From Arthrobacter sp. SLBN-83 (GTDB taxonomy: Bacteria > Actinomycetota > Actinomycetes > Actinomycetales > Micrococcaceae), in assembly GCF_006715285.1 (NCBI RefSeq), contig NZ_VFMX01000001.1, positions 1,984,001 to 2,048,000 of the forward strand: 64,000 nucleotides of DNA, written 5' to 3'. A program made the translations under genes and the position numbers. Shown here one piece after another: positions 44,390 to 55,115 of the stretch (position 1 is the stretch's first letter; every line of letters begins with the position of its first letter). A model generated the notes under the pieces. That model saw nothing but the letters and a program-made list of their open reading frames with translations. It searched no databases and was not told the origin of the DNA.

Positions 44390-47131
44390 TCAGGCGTCTC
44401 CGCCCGCCCCGCCGGTGGTGCCGGCGTTGACGTCCAGGAGCTTGTAGCGGTCCATGGCGTACGACGGCGCGCCCTCCTCAACTTCACCCCTCGCCCCGAG
44501 CATTTGCAGCACTTTCACCACGATGGAGTGGGTGTCGTTTTTGAAGTAGCGGCGTGCTGCTGCTCGGGTGTCGGAGAAGCCGAAGCCGTCGGCGCCGAGG
44601 GTGGCGTATTCGTTGGGGACGAATTGCCGGATCTGGTCGGGGACGGCTTTCATGTAGTCGGACACGGCGACGATGGGGCCGGTGGCTCCTTCGAGTTGCT
44701 GGGTGACGAACGGGACGCGGGCGGGTTGGCCGGGGTTGAGGAAGGCTTCTTCTTCGGCGGCGAGGCCGTCGCGTCGGAGTTCGTTCCAGGAGGTCACGGA
44801 CCAGACGTCGGCGGAGACGTTCCAGTCATCGGCCAGCACGCGCTGGGCTTCGAGGGCCCAGGGGACGGAGACGCCGGAGGCGAGGATCTGGGTGCGGGGA
44901 CCGTCGATCTTTGCCGGGGCGAGCAGGTAGATGCCCTTGATGACGCCTTCGACGTCGAGGTTCTCCGGCTCTGCGGGCTGGATGATGGGTTCGTTGTACA
45001 CCGTGAGGTAGTACATGACGTTCTTGTCCGTGGAGTTTTCCCCGTACATCCGTTCCAGGCCGGCGCGGACGATGTGTCCGATTTCGTAGCCGTAGGCGGG
45101 GTCGTAGGTGAGCACGGCGGGGTTGGTGGAGGCCAGCAGGGGGGAGTGGCCGTCGGCGTGCTGGAGGCCTTCGCCGGTGAGGGTGGTCCGTCCTGCGGTG
45201 GCGCCGATGATGAAGCCGCGGGTCATTTGGTCCGCGGCGGCCCAGAAGGCGTCGCCGGTGCGCTGGAAGCCGAACATGGAGTAGAACACGTAGACCGGAA
45301 CCAGGGGGATGCCGTGGGTGGCGTAGGAGGTTCCGGCGGCGGTGAATGCTGCCACGGCGCCGGCTTCGTTGATGCCGGGGTGGATCAGCTGGCCCGCGGG
45401 GGACTCCTTGTAGGCCAGGACCAGGTCACGGTCCACCGACAGGTAGTTCTGGCCGGCAGGGCTATAGATCTTCGCCGTAGGGAAGAAAGCATCCATGCCA
45501 AAAGTGCGGGACTCATCCGGAACGATGGGCACAATGCGGTTCCCGAACTTCTTGTCCCGGAGCAAATCCTTGAGCAGGCGCACAAATGACATCGTGGTGG
45601 CGGCCATCTGCTTGCCTGAACCGCGCTTGGCAACCTCGTAGGACTTGGCATCCGGAAGCTCCACAGCCTGATGAGCTCCACGGCGCTCAGGAACAGACCC
45701 GCCCAGCGCCCTCCGGCGTTCGAGGAGATAGGCAATCTCGGGCGCATCGAATCCCGGGTGGTAGTAGGGAGGACGGTAGGGATCGGCATCGAGCTGTTCA
45801 TCGGAAATGGGAATGCGCAGGTAGTCCCTGAACTCCTTGAGATCCCCGATGGTCAGCTTCTTCATCTGGTGGGTGGCGTTGCGGCCTTCGAAGTGGGGGC
45901 CGAGGCCGTAGCCCTTGACGGTGTGGGCGAGGATGACGGTGGGTTTGCCCTTGAATTCGGTGGCGGCTTTGTAGGCGGCGTAGACCTTGCGGTAGTCGTG
46001 GCCGCCGCGTTTGAGGTTCCAGATCTGGTCATCGGACAGGTCCGCGACGAGGTCTTTGGTCTGCGGGGTTTTGCCGAAGAAGTGTTCGCGGACGAACCCG
46101 CCGGATTCGGCCTTGTAGGTCTGGTAGTCCCCGTCGACGGTCTCGTTCATGATCTTCACCAGGGACCCGTCGGTGTCGCGGGTGAGCAGGTCATCCCATT
46201 CCCGGCCCCAGACGACCTTGATCACGTTCCAGCCCGCGCCGCGGAAGAACGCTTCGAGTTCCTGCATGATCTTGCCGTTGCCCCGGACCGGGCCGTCCAG
46301 GCGCTGGAGGTTGCAGTTGATCACGAAGTTCAGGTTGTCCAGGTTCTCGTTCGCGGCGAGCTGGAGCAGGCCGCGGGATTCGGGTTCGTCCATTTCCCCG
46401 TCGCCCAGGAACGCCCAGACCTGCTGGTCGGAGGTGTCTTTCAGGCCCCGGTTGTGCAGGTAGCGGTTGTTCTGGGCCTGGTAGATCGCGTTCATCGGCC
46501 CGATGCCCATGGACACGGTGGGGAATTCCCAGAAGTGCGGCATCAACCGCGGGTGCGGGTAGGAGGACAGGGCGTGGCCCTCGCGGGACTTTTCCTGCCG
46601 GAACCCGTCCAGGTCCTCCTCGGAGAGGCGGCCTTCCATGAAAGCGCGGGCGTACATGCCGGGGGAGGCGTGGCCCTGGAAGAAGACCTGGTCCCCGCCG
46701 CCGGGGTGGTCCTTGCCGCGGAAGAAGTGGTTGAACCCGACCTCGTACAGGGTCGCGGCCCCGGCGTAGGTGGAGATGTGGCCGCCGACGCCGATGTCGG
46801 GCCGCTGCGCCCGGTGCACCATGACCGCGGCGTTCCAGCGCATGTACGCCCGGTAGCGGCGCTCGTATTCCTCGTTGCCCGGGAACTGCGCTTCCTGGTC
46901 CACCGGGATGGTGTTCACGTAATCGGTGGTGGTCACCATCGGCACACCCACGCTCTGCGCGCCCGCGCGCTGCAGCAGGCTCCGCATGATGTATTGGGCA
47001 CGCTCGGTACCCTGTTCCCTGATCAACGCATCCAGGGACTCAACCCACTCGGCAGTCTCTTCCGGATCACGATCAGGCAGCTGGTTAGTCAACCCGCTGA
47101 GGATATGGGAGGTATCTTCTCCTGCAGCCAC
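44390..47131 (-). CDS. aceE: Pyruvate dehydrogenase E1 component, homodimeric
   Basis: Thiamine-diphosphate enzyme of 913 aa decarboxylating pyruvate and passing the acetyl group to lipoyl-E2. It is the fused alpha/beta form used by actinobacteria and gammaproteobacteria. The ThDP/Mg site is [14 protein letters not shown]...[15 protein letters not shown] and the transketolase-like central and C-terminal domains follow. The GTG start has AGAGG upstream. It is transcribed alone, as is usual in actinobacteria, from the 310-nt divergent region shared with an NCS1 permease. Confidence 0.96.
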   Translation of the reverse strand: MAAGEDTSHILSGLTNQLPDRDPEETAEWVESLDALIREQGTERAQYIMRSLLQRAGAQSVGVPMVTTTDYVNTIPVDQEAQFPGNEEYERRYRAYMRWNAAVMVHRAQRPDIGVGGHISTYAGAATLYEVGFNHFFRGKDHPGGGDQVFFQGHASPGMYARAFMEGRLSEEDLDGFRQEKSREGHALSSYPHPRLMPHFWEFPTVSMGIGPMNAIYQAQNNRYLHNRGLKDTSDQQVWAFLGDGEMDEPESRGLLQLAANENLDNLNFVINCNLQRLDGPVRGNGKIMQELEAFFRGAGWNVIKVVWGREWDDLLTRDTDGSLVKIMNETVDGDYQTYKAESGGFVREHFFGKTPQTKDLVADLSDDQIWNLKRGGHDYRKVYAAYKAATEFKGKPTVILAHTVKGYGLGPHFEGRNATHQMKKLTIGDLKEFRDYLRIPISDEQLDADPYRPPYYHPGFDAPEIAYLLERRRALGGSVPERRGAHQAVELPDAKSYEVAKRGSGKQMAATTMSFVRLLKDLLRDKKFGNRIVPIVPDESRTFGMDAFFPTAKIYSPAGQNYLSVDRDLVLAYKESPAGQLIHPGINEAGAVAAFTAAGTSYATHGIPLVPVYVFYSMFGFQRTGDAFWAAADQMTRGFIIGATAGRTTLTGEGLQHADGHSPLLASTNPAVLTYDPAYGYEIGHIVRAGLERMYGENSTDKNVMYYLTVYNEPIIQPAEPENLDVEGVIKGIYLLAPAKIDGPRTQILASGVSVPWALEAQRVLADDWNVSADVWSVTSWNELRRDGLAAEEEAFLNPGQPARVPFVTQQLEGATGPIVAVSDYMKAVPDQIRQFVPNEYATLGADGFGFSDTRAAARRYFKNDTHSIVVKVLQMLGARGEVEEGAPSYAMDRYKLLDVNAGTTGGAGGDA

Positions 47132-47441
47132 GGCAGCCTCTTTTCATCTTTGAATGCTTCGGCTCATGTTTTCGGAATGTGAGAAAACATTATTGCTAGA
47201 CGAGATTAGTGAGCGAGGCGTCCTGGGTCAACGTGACAACCGCCACCACCGCCCAATGGCGCTCATGGAAGCGAGGCGACGGATTGTGACCGGCCTGAAG
47301 CACTCCTGGCGCTTGACCGTCAGTGACCTGGGTCAGACCATTATTTCACTATTCAATATCTCATTTCCGCTAGGTGGAATAACAGAAGCGACTCCCCGGT
47401 CGGCCTCACCACCCGGAATCCTCTAAAGAATTGAGACCCCT
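47132..47441. promoter_or_regulatory. 310-nt divergent region aceE / NCS1 permease
   Basis: No gene. At 47365-47379 TTCC-GCTAGGT-GGAA forms an IclR-style inverted repeat, and ATTTCACTATT at 47343-47353 resembles the half-site and centre of the site at 32164. Both are on the permease side. The aceE side is A/T-rich, without a clear promoter to my eye. Confidence 0.45.
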
Positions 47442-49010
47442 ATGCAAACCCCTCCCACGGCGGGCGCTGCTGCTGAGCAGGGCCTGACAGCGTCGTCAGC
47501 CCCCGCAGCACACACCCCCGGAAGCGTTGAAGCCCTCTGCGAATCAGCAAGCGCAGCTTCGGGCACGAGCATCAGCCCTTCCCTGTACAACTCCGATCTT
47601 GCCCCCACCAAACGAGCCGGCCGGAGCTGGACCAGCTACAGCATCTTCACCCTTTGGGCCAACGACGTGCACAGCCTGGGCAACTACGCCTTCGCCATTG
47701 GCCTGTTCGCGCTGGGGCTGGGCGGGTGGCAGATCCTGCTGGCCCTCGGCATCGGTGCCGCGCTGCTGTTCGGCCTCCTGACGCTGTCCGGCTTCATGGG
47801 CGTCAAAACCGGTGTTCCTTTCCCCGTCATGAGCCGCATCAGCTTCGGCATCAGGGGAGCCCAGATTGCCAGCCTCCTCCGCGGGGCCGTGGCAGTGGCC
47901 TGGTTCGGCATCCAGACCTACCTCGCATCCGTGGTGTTCCGCGTAATGCTCGTAGCCATGTTCCCGGCCTTGGTGGACATGGACAAAGACTCCATCCTGG
48001 GCCTGTCCACCCTGGGCTGGATGGCATTCGTGACCCTCTGGGTGGTCCAGCTGGTGATCGTCAGCTTCGGCATGGAAATGATCCGTAAGTATGAAGCCTT
48101 CGCCGGCCCCGTCATCCTTGCCACCATGGCCGCCATGGCCATCTGGATCTTCGTCGAAGCCGGCGGAAGCATCGCCTGGTCCTCCAACAAGGCGCTGGAA
48201 GGGCCGGAAATGTGGCTCACCATCTTCGCCGGTGGCGCCCTGTGGGTGTCCATCTACGGCACCTTCGTCCTGAACTTCTGCGACTTCACCCGCTCGGCGG
48301 TCTCCAGGAAGGCCGTGGTGCGCGGCAACTTCTGGGGCATCCCCATCAACATGCAGGTCTTCGGCGCCATCGTAGTGGTCATGGCCGGCGGCCAGTTCAA
48401 AATCAACGGCACCATCATCAAGAGCCCCTCGGACATCGTCCAGACCATCCCCAATACGCTCTTCCTGGTCCTGGCCTGCCTCGCCCTGCTGATCCTGACC
48501 ATCGCCGTGAACCTGATGGCCAACTTCGTGGCCCCCGTTTACGCGCTGACCAACCTGTTCCCCAAGCGGCTGAACTTCCGCAAGGCGGCCATGGTCTCGG
48601 CGACGATCGGCCTGGTCATCCTGCCCTGGAACCTCTACAACAACCCGCTGGTCATCGTGTACTTCCTGGGTGGACTCGGTGCGCTGCTCGGCCCGCTGTT
48701 CGGTGTTGTCATGGCCGACTACTGGCTGATCCGGCGCGGCAAGGTCAACGTGCCGCAGCTCTACACGGCATCCCCTGACGGCGCGTACTTCTACAAAAAG
48801 GGCGTCAACCCCCGCGCCATCATTGCCATGGTTCCCGCCGCCGTCCTGGCCCTGCTCATCGCTTTCGTGCCTGGACTGGCTGCGGCAGCCCCGTTCGCCT
48901 GGTTCTTTGCAGCAGGCATTGCCGCCACGCTCTACTTCTTCATCGCCGACCGCAACCAGAGGCTCGAAGACCACGACGGTGAGGCAATCGCCGTCGTCAG
49001 TACCCACTGA
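47442..49010 (+). CDS. NCS1-family allantoin/hydantoin-type permease
   Basis: A 522-aa sodium- or proton-coupled transporter of the Mhp1 fold with about 12 helices. The family signature SLYNSDLAPTK lies just before helix 1 (FTLWANDVHSLGNYAFAIGLF). A ~45-residue Ala/Ser-rich cytoplasmic N terminus precedes it. The cognate gene order (permease then hydantoin-racemase-like gene) and the IclR-like site upstream suggest allantoin or another hydantoin; cytosine or uracil cannot be excluded. Confidence 0.88.
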   Translation: MQTPPTAGAAAEQGLTASSAPAAHTPGSVEALCESASAASGTSISPSLYNSDLAPTKRAGRSWTSYSIFTLWANDVHSLGNYAFAIGLFALGLGGWQILLALGIGAALLFGLLTLSGFMGVKTGVPFPVMSRISFGIRGAQIASLLRGAVAVAWFGIQTYLASVVFRVMLVAMFPALVDMDKDSILGLSTLGWMAFVTLWVVQLVIVSFGMEMIRKYEAFAGPVILATMAAMAIWIFVEAGGSIAWSSNKALEGPEMWLTIFAGGALWVSIYGTFVLNFCDFTRSAVSRKAVVRGNFWGIPINMQVFGAIVVVMAGGQFKINGTIIKSPSDIVQTIPNTLFLVLACLALLILTIAVNLMANFVAPVYALTNLFPKRLNFRKAAMVSATIGLVILPWNLYNNPLVIVYFLGGLGALLGPLFGVVMADYWLIRRGKVNVPQLYTASPDGAYFYKKGVNPRAIIAMVPAAVLALLIAFVPGLAAAAPFAWFFAAGIAATLYFFIADRNQRLEDHDGEAIAVVSTH

Positions 49011-49062
49011 GCCCCACCAGCAAGCGGCCCACAGGGACCCGCAGCACCAAAGGACCTTCCCC

Positions 49063-49806
49063 ATGCGCATACTCGTTGCGAACGTAAACACCACCTCGTC
49101 GATGACCGACTCCATCGCCGCCTCGGCGCGGAGTGTAGCCGGTCCCGGCACGGAGATCGTCGGTATCACCCCGAGGTTCGGGGCCGACTCCTGTGAGGGC
49201 AACTTCGAAAGCTACCTGGCCGCCATCGCCGTCATGGACGCCGTGACGTCCTACCCGGAGCCCTTCGACGCCGTTGTCCAGGCAGGCTATGGTGAGCATG
49301 GCCGCGAAGGCCTCCAGGAGTTGCTGGACGTGCCGGTGGTGGACATCACCGAGGCCGCGGCCAGCACCGCCATGTTCCTGGGGCACAAGTACTCGGTGGT
49401 CACCACCCTGGACCGGACGGTTCCGCTCATCGAGGACCGGCTGAAGCTGGCCGGACTGGATGCGAGATGCGCTTCCGTGCGGGCCAGCGGCATGGCGGTG
49501 CTGGAACTCGAGGAAGAGCCGGAGCGGGCCGTGGAAGCTATCGTCAACCAGGCCATGCTTGCGGTCACCCAGGACAAGGCCGAGGTCATTGTGCTCGGCT
49601 GCGGCGGCATGGCCGGGCTGGACGAGCAGATCCGCCAGCGGGCAGGCGTACCCGTCGTGGACGGCGTGGCTTCCGCGGTGACCATCGCCGAATCCCTGGT
49701 CCGGATGCGCCTCTCCACCTCCAAGGTGCGGACCTTCGCTGCGCCGCGGCCCAAGACCGTCATAGGCTGGCCGCTGAACAAGCCGGCTGTACCGGCGCAG
49801 CCCTAA
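49063..49806 (+). CDS. Asp/Glu/hydantoin-racemase family protein lacking one catalytic Cys
   Basis: A 247-aa protein of the family of hydantoin racemase HyuA and allantoin racemase HpxA, starting [18 protein letters not shown]. The second catalytic Cys is present (C180 in VLGCGGMAG). At the position of the first, where HyuA has IACFGDPG, this protein reads QAGYGEHG with Gly75. Two-base racemisation is therefore unlikely, and a decarboxylase- or isomerase-like one-base reaction is possible. It is 52 nt after the NCS1 permease and 13 nt before an SDR. Confidence 0.85.
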   Translation: MRILVANVNTTSSMTDSIAASARSVAGPGTEIVGITPRFGADSCEGNFESYLAAIAVMDAVTSYPEPFDAVVQAGYGEHGREGLQELLDVPVVDITEAAASTAMFLGHKYSVVTTLDRTVPLIEDRLKLAGLDARCASVRASGMAVLELEEEPERAVEAIVNQAMLAVTQDKAEVIVLGCGGMAGLDEQIRQRAGVPVVDGVASAVTIAESLVRMRLSTSKVRTFAAPRPKTVIGWPLNKPAVPAQP

Positions 49807-49819
49807 GCCAGGAGACAGA

Positions 49820-50581
49820 ATGGATACGCCCCCTCCCACTGCCCGCGTCGCCGTCGTTACCGGGGCCGGCTCCGGCATCGGCCGGGAGGTTGCCAGGCAA
49901 ATGCTGGCCGATGGCTACCGCGTAGTGCTGGCCGGCCGCCGCGAGGCGCAGTTGAAGGAGACGGCGGACAATCATCCGGACGCGCTCGTGGTGCCCTGCG
50001 ACGTTACCCGGCCCGACGACGTCGAATGCCTTTTCGACGCGGCCCGCCAAAAGTGGGGCCGCGTGGACGTCCTGTTCAACAACGCCGGCGTGTTCGGGCC
50101 CGCAGCGGGCGTGGACGAGATCAGCCTGGCGGACTGGAACGCCACCCTGGCCGTGAACCTCACCGGGTCCATGTTGTGCGCGGCGGCCGCCGTCCGCACC
50201 ATGAAGGCGCAGCGCCCGCAGGGCGGGCGGATCATCAACAACGGCTCCATCTCGGCCCATTCGCCCCGGCCCCGGACCGTTGCGTACACGGTCACCAAGC
50301 ACGCCATGACCGGCTTGACCAAGAGCATTGAGCTGGACGGGCGCGGCTATGGCATCACGTGCGGGCAGATCGATATTGGCAATACGGCCACCGAGATCAT
50401 GGACACCATCGGCGTCGGCTCGGGGGCGCTCCAGGCGGACGGCAGCCGCAAGGTGGAGCCGATGTTCCCCGTGAAGGACGCGGCGCGTGCGGTGCTGATG
50501 ATGGCCAACATGCCCGCCACGGCCAGTGTTGGCTCAGTGGTGGTCACCGCCGCGGGCATGCCCTTCATCGGCCGCGGGTAA
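49820..50581 (+). CDS. Short-chain dehydrogenase/reductase
   Basis: A 253-aa classical SDR. NAD(P) motif TGAGSGIG (residues 14-21), NNAG, catalytic Ser in NNGSISAHS and a YxxxK site reading YTVTK. The substrate is unknown. As third gene of the permease-racemase-SDR set it may act on the transported compound or its product. CAGGAGA precedes the ATG. Confidence 0.9.
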   Translation: MDTPPPTARVAVVTGAGSGIGREVARQMLADGYRVVLAGRREAQLKETADNHPDALVVPCDVTRPDDVECLFDAARQKWGRVDVLFNNAGVFGPAAGVDEISLADWNATLAVNLTGSMLCAAAAVRTMKAQRPQGGRIINNGSISAHSPRPRTVAYTVTKHAMTGLTKSIELDGRGYGITCGQIDIGNTATEIMDTIGVGSGALQADGSRKVEPMFPVKDAARAVLMMANMPATASVGSVVVTAAGMPFIGRG

Positions 50582-50616
50582 GGCGACGCGGCAGAGGCAG
50601 GGGGTGCGCGGGGCTG

Positions 50617-50994
50617 CTAGAGGGGCAGCAGCGCCGACAAGTCCGCGCGCAGCCCTGACGCTGCCACCTTGCCGGCAGAGACTGCGTCCGCCCAGCGCTC
50701 CTGTCCCGTCACCATCGCAAGCCAAGTGCCGGCGTCGCACTCGATAACATTGGGCGGGGTGCCGCGCGTGTGCCGCGGGCCTTCCACGCACTGCGTGACG
50801 CCAAAGGGCGGCACGCGCACCTCAACAGAGTTGCCCGGGGCGCGGGCGGTCACTTCCTCCAGCGAGTACCTCACGGCGGTGGCCAGGACAGTGCGCGGCA
50901 CGGAAGCGTCCGACGGCGTCTGGGTGGCTTCCAGCCATGCCTTCAGTGCTGCTTTGCCTTCCTGGACGTCTATACGACGGCGGGCTACGGCCAT
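50617..50994 (-). CDS. Sterol-carrier-like (SCP_3, bacterial SCP ortholog) protein
   Basis: A 125-aa protein similar in layout to the bacterial sterol carrier family: RRRIDVQEGKAALKAWL, VRYSLEEVTARAPGNSVEVRVPPFGVTQCVEGP and ECDAGTWLAMVTG. Expected to bind a hydrophobic ligand; the ligand is unknown. AAAGGAAAG lies 8 nt before ATG 50994. It is 41 nt downstream of the asparaginase gene on the same strand. Confidence 0.8.
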   Translation of the reverse strand: MAVARRRIDVQEGKAALKAWLEATQTPSDASVPRTVLATAVRYSLEEVTARAPGNSVEVRVPPFGVTQCVEGPRHTRGTPPNVIECDAGTWLAMVTGQERWADAVSAGKVAASGLRADLSALLPL

Positions 50995-51035
50995 GCTTTC
51001 AGTCTTTCCTTTAGTGTCGGTCTGGAAATGCGGCG

Positions 51036-52052
51036 TCAGTCCAGGAGCGCGGAAACCGCCGGGCCCAGACGGATCTTGCCCACCGGACGGCCGCCACCAA
51101 GCACCGGCTCCACCACCCTGTCCAGGGCACTGGCAACGCCCGGAATTTCTACCGCCCCCGCTGCCGCCAGAAGTGTCAGGGCCACGAGTGAGGTGGCGCG
51201 GACGTTCCCGTCGAGGATCTTGACGGCAACGGAAACGCCCTGGGGCGTGGCCATGGCCAGGACGCCCTCGGCTCCGATCTTGGCGATGATCTCGAGCTCG
51301 TCCATCACCAGGGTGTTGGCCTCGCCGCGGCCCTGCACGGCCCATGGGTAATCGAGCATCGAGGTGGCAATGGTGGCCGCCCTGGCGCTGAAGCTTTGGT
51401 CCCCTGGGGCCTTGGCCAGCTGCGAGTACGCCTTGGCCAGCCCCTTCAGGGAAACGGCTGCCACGGGCGCACCGCAGCCGTCGATGCCCAGGTGCGCTAT
51501 CTGCTCGCCGGTGTATTCCTCGATGACCGTGCGGACCCGCTGCTGAAGCGGGTGGTTGGGCTCCAGGTAGCTGTGCGTGTCCCACCCGTTTTCGGTGCAG
51601 GCCCAAAGGAAAGCGGCGTGCTTCCCTGAACAGTTGTAGGCCAGCCGCGACTTCCCCTTCTCCGAGCGCACCAGCCAATTGCGGGCTGTTTCATCCTGGG
51701 GCCAGGCTTCCGGGCATTGCAGCTGGTCTTCACGGACGCCGGCGGCCTTCAGCATGCCCGCTACCACGTCCATGTGGTCCAGCGAACCTGTATGGCTCCC
51801 GCAGGCGATGGCCACCTGGGCGCCGCGCAGTGGGACCCCGGACTGCATGGACGCCAGCGCCTGGAACGGCTTCAACGTGGAACGGGCGAAGATGGGGGTG
51901 TTGATATCGCCAAGCTCGGTGACCACCGACCCGTCGGCGGACAGAAGGACGGCGGAACCGATGTGCCGCGACTCCACAAAGCCGCTGCGTTCGATCACGG
52001 CCAGTTCGACGGCGGAGTCCACGGTGAAAGTGGCATGCGGATTATGCGGCAT
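51036..52052 (-). CDS. Asparaginase (thermolabile/AnsA-like family, PF06089)
   Basis: A 338-aa member of the asparaginase II family distinct from classical bacterial type I/II enzymes. Motifs are ARSTLKPFQALA with a candidate catalytic Ser, ACGSHTG, the YNCSGKHAAFL signature and DGCGAPV. It would hydrolyse asparagine to aspartate and ammonia in the cytoplasm. It is probably cotranscribed with the SCP-like gene and perhaps with the upstream sulfite-oxidase-like gene (60-nt gap). Confidence 0.87.
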   Translation of the reverse strand: MPHNPHATFTVDSAVELAVIERSGFVESRHIGSAVLLSADGSVVTELGDINTPIFARSTLKPFQALASMQSGVPLRGAQVAIACGSHTGSLDHMDVVAGMLKAAGVREDQLQCPEAWPQDETARNWLVRSEKGKSRLAYNCSGKHAAFLWACTENGWDTHSYLEPNHPLQQRVRTVIEEYTGEQIAHLGIDGCGAPVAAVSLKGLAKAYSQLAKAPGDQSFSARAATIATSMLDYPWAVQGRGEANTLVMDELEIIAKIGAEGVLAMATPQGVSVAVKILDGNVRATSLVALTLLAAAGAVEIPGVASALDRVVEPVLGGGRPVGKIRLGPAVSALLD

Positions 52053-52112
52053 ACCGCCAGTCTATGGGCCAGACTGCTACCTCACGGGGACCCACTGCTG
52101 CAGGGTGACCAT

Positions 52113-53699
52113 CTACTGCACGGTCACCATCACCGACTGCCAGCCGGAGGCGCCGTCAGGAACCGGATCGGCGCGCTTGTCCGTCTGTACCTCGCCGTTG
52201 CCGTCGGTGGCCCGGACCTTGATGTAGTGCGGGCCGGGCGTGGCGTCCCATTCGTAGGACCACTGGCGCCAGGTGATGGTGGAGGCTTCGGTGGAAAGGG
52301 TGGTTTCCACCCAATCCGCGTTATCAATCTGGATCTCCACCTTGGTGATGCCGCGCGTCTGTGCCCAGGCGGTACCACCCACGGCGACCTTTCCTGCCGG
52401 TACCTTTGCAAAGGACTTGGGCACCTCCACCCGCGCCATGGTCTTGATGGGGCCGCGCTCGGACCAGCCGCGGTTGGTCCAGTAGGCCTTGTTGTCGGCA
52501 AAGCGGGTCACTTCCAGGTCAACCACCCACTTCGTGGCGGAGACGAATCCGTAAAGCCCTGGGACCACCATCCGCACGGGATAGCCGTGCTCCAGCGGAA
52601 GGGGTTCGCCGTTCATGCCGATGGCCAGGATGGCGTCGCGGTCGTCCTGCAGGACCTCCAGGGGTGTGGAGGCGCTGAAGCCGTCGATAGAGGTGGACAG
52701 CACCATGTCCGCGCCGTCCTTGGGCTTGGCCCGGGCCAGGACCTCGCGGATGGGAAGGCCCAGCCACTTTGCGTTGCCGGCCAGGTTGCCGCCCACCGGG
52801 TTGGAGACGCAGGTGAGGGTGACATGTGATTCGATCAGTTGGGCATCCAGCAGGTCCTGGAAGGTGAGCGTCACTTCCTGCTCCACCAGCCCGTGCACGC
52901 GCAGTTCCCAGTCGTTGACGTTGATTTCCGGAACACTCAGGGCCGTGTCGATGCGGTAGAACTCATTGTTCGGCGTCAGCCAGGGGGTAACGCCCTGAAC
53001 GGGGGACTGGACGCCGGCGGGTACTGGCGCTGCCGCCTTGGCCGGTGCCGGAAGCCGGAGGGCCTCCCTGGCCTGGGCCACGTTGTTGCGCGCGGCACCC
53101 AGGAGCCGGCCGCCGGTGGCCGCGATCCCGGCGGCCACCGCGGTGATGCCTGCGGCGGTGAAGAAACCCCGGCGGCTGGTGCCTTCGCCGCCGTGGCGCG
53201 TGTCGCCGTCGTGCGCTGCATCCGCCGGCGCTTCGGGCCATTCCTTCATCCCCCACAACGGCACCAGCAGGCGGCGCAGGACCACCAGCCCGGCGACCGT
53301 CCCCAGCACCGAGGGAATGGCGTCCGCGGCACCGACCCCGGCACGGCTCACCACGCAGGCCACGATCACGGCGCCCATGAACAGCACCCCAAGGACCCCC
53401 AGCGCCCACTTCCGGTAGGCCACCACGCCAAGAATGCAGGCAAGCACCGCGATGGTCAGGCCCATGCCCACGAACAGGGCGGCCTTGTCGTTGGTGCCGA
53501 ACGTGGCGATGGCAAAGTCCTTCAGCCAGGGCGGCGTGAAGTCGATGAAAGTGGACCCCAGGGCAAACAGCGGGGTTGCCCTGGCGGTAAAGAATGCGCC
53601 AATCAGCTCCGCAACGGCAAGGACGACGGCGGCCGCCACCACGCCTGCCAAAGCGGCCATGGCGGCGGGGCCGGTTTTCCGGTTTCGAAGCGTTGTCAT
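52113..53699 (-). CDS. Polytopic molybdopterin oxidoreductase (sulfite-oxidase fold) with internal twin-arginine motif
   Basis: A 528-aa membrane enzyme. Four hydrophobic segments occupy about residues 13-145, a cytosolic loop contains SRRGFF (R176-R177), and a fifth helix (about 180-198) leads to an extracytoplasmic Moco domain (about 240-420) with the Mo-ligating Cys in VTLTCVSNPVGG (C297) and an Ig-like dimerisation domain to the end. An actinobacterial family of this architecture is reported to be inserted by Sec and then Tat for the last helix. The substrate is unknown; sulfite or S/N-oxides are options. Confidence 0.88.
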   Translation of the reverse strand: MTTLRNRKTGPAAMAALAGVVAAAVVLAVAELIGAFFTARATPLFALGSTFIDFTPPWLKDFAIATFGTNDKAALFVGMGLTIAVLACILGVVAYRKWALGVLGVLFMGAVIVACVVSRAGVGAADAIPSVLGTVAGLVVLRRLLVPLWGMKEWPEAPADAAHDGDTRHGGEGTSRRGFFTAAGITAVAAGIAATGGRLLGAARNNVAQAREALRLPAPAKAAAPVPAGVQSPVQGVTPWLTPNNEFYRIDTALSVPEINVNDWELRVHGLVEQEVTLTFQDLLDAQLIESHVTLTCVSNPVGGNLAGNAKWLGLPIREVLARAKPKDGADMVLSTSIDGFSASTPLEVLQDDRDAILAIGMNGEPLPLEHGYPVRMVVPGLYGFVSATKWVVDLEVTRFADNKAYWTNRGWSERGPIKTMARVEVPKSFAKVPAGKVAVGGTAWAQTRGITKVEIQIDNADWVETTLSTEASTITWRQWSYEWDATPGPHYIKVRATDGNGEVQTDKRADPVPDGASGWQSVMVTVQ

Positions 53700-53797
53700 G
53701 TGTATGGTTCGGAGCGGGCAGGGGTACGGATTGACGGCCGGGCAGGCGAGGTCACAGCTTAGGAGCGGGAAGGGTGCACAAAGTACCCTTGGAGACT

Positions 53798-55114
53798 GTG
53801 AAGGTACTCGTCATTGGCCCTGGAGGCCGCGAACACGCCATTGTCCGCTCCCTGCTTGCCGATCCCAACGTGTCCGAGGTCCATGCGGCGCCCGGCAATG
53901 CCGGCATCAGCAAGCTGGTCCCTACCTACAACATCAACGGCAACGATCCCCAGGCCGTTGCGGAGCTGGCCACACGGCTGGCCGTGGACCTCGTGGTGGT
54001 GGGCCCTGAGGCTCCGCTCGCCGCAGGCGTCTCCGACGCCGTGCGCGAAGCCGGCATCCCCGTCTTCGGGCCCAGCAAAGCTGCCGCCCAGCTGGAGGCC
54101 TCAAAGGCTTTTGCCAAGGAAGTCATGGCAGAGGCCGGCGTACCCACGGCCATGGCCATGGTGGCGGCCAACGCCGAGGAAGCCGCATCCGCACTGGACA
54201 CCTTCGGCGCCCCCTACGTGGTGAAGGACGACGGCCTCGCCGCCGGCAAGGGCGTGGTGGTCACCAGGAACCGCGACGAGGCCCTGGCCCACGCCCAGTC
54301 CTGCTTCGACGCCGGCGGATCCGTGGTCATCGAGGAGTTCCTTGACGGCCCCGAAGTTTCCCTGTTCGTGCTCTGCGACGGCCAAAACACCGTCGCCCTT
54401 TCACCGGCGCAGGATTTCAAGCGCATCTTCGACAACGACGAAGGCCCCAACACAGGGGGCATGGGCGCCTATACCCCGCTGGAGTGGGCTCCCGAAGGCC
54501 TGGTCCAGGAAGTCCTGGACCGGGTAGCCCAGCCCACTGTCAACGAGATGGCCCGCCGCGGCACCCCGTTTGTCGGCGTGCTGTTCGTCGGCCTGGCCCT
54601 CACCTCACGCGGCACCCGCGTCATCGAATTCAACGTCCGTTTCGGCGACCCCGAGACGCAGGCGGTTCTCGCCCGGCTCAAGACGCCCCTCGGCGCCCTG
54701 CTCATGGCAGCTGCCAAGGGCGAACTGGACAAGGCAGAGGAGCTTCGCTGGTCCAAGGAAACTGCTGTCGCCGTCGTCGTCGCCTCGGAAAACTACCCGG
54801 ACAAGCCGCGCACCGGGGACCGGATCCGCGGGCTCAAAAAGGTGGAAGCGCTGGAAGGCGTGCACGTCATCCATGCCGGAACCGCCCTGGACGAGGAAGG
54901 CAAAGTGGTTTCCGCCGGCGGCCGCGTCCTGGCCGTCGTCGCCCTGGGCAACGACCTCGTGGAGGCGCGCGAAAAGGCGTACGACGGCGTGGAGCTGGTC
55001 CAGCTGGAAGGCTCGCAGTTCCGCAGCGACATCGCCCGCAAGGCTGCGCGCGGAGAAATCAAGGTTCCCTACGGCGCCACCGGTTCAATGCCCATCGTGA
55101 AAGCAAAGGCCTGA
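53798..55114 (+). CDS. purD: Phosphoribosylamine-glycine ligase
   Basis: Second step of purine synthesis: ATP-dependent joining of glycine to phosphoribosylamine. ATP-grasp enzyme of 438 aa, starting [15 protein letters not shown], with [15 protein letters not shown], the metal-binding [12 protein letters not shown] and [13 protein letters not shown] chose GTG 53798 by family alignment; GTG 53774 adds eight residues and has a better-spaced GGAAGG-type site. It is directly followed by purC (1-nt gap). Confidence 0.95.
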   Translation: MKVLVIGPGGREHAIVRSLLADPNVSEVHAAPGNAGISKLVPTYNINGNDPQAVAELATRLAVDLVVVGPEAPLAAGVSDAVREAGIPVFGPSKAAAQLEASKAFAKEVMAEAGVPTAMAMVAANAEEAASALDTFGAPYVVKDDGLAAGKGVVVTRNRDEALAHAQSCFDAGGSVVIEEFLDGPEVSLFVLCDGQNTVALSPAQDFKRIFDNDEGPNTGGMGAYTPLEWAPEGLVQEVLDRVAQPTVNEMARRGTPFVGVLFVGLALTSRGTRVIEFNVRFGDPETQAVLARLKTPLGALLMAAAKGELDKAEELRWSKETAVAVVVASENYPDKPRTGDRIRGLKKVEALEGVHVIHAGTALDEEGKVVSAGGRVLAVVALGNDLVEAREKAYDGVELVQLEGSQFRSDIARKAARGEIKVPYGATGSMPIVKAKA

Positions 55115-55115
55115 C

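Noticed and set aside
53774..55114. GTG 53774 as the certain purD start
   Set aside because: Family alignment favours GTG 53798 ([10 protein letters not shown]); the upstream GTG remains possible, so it is only noted.
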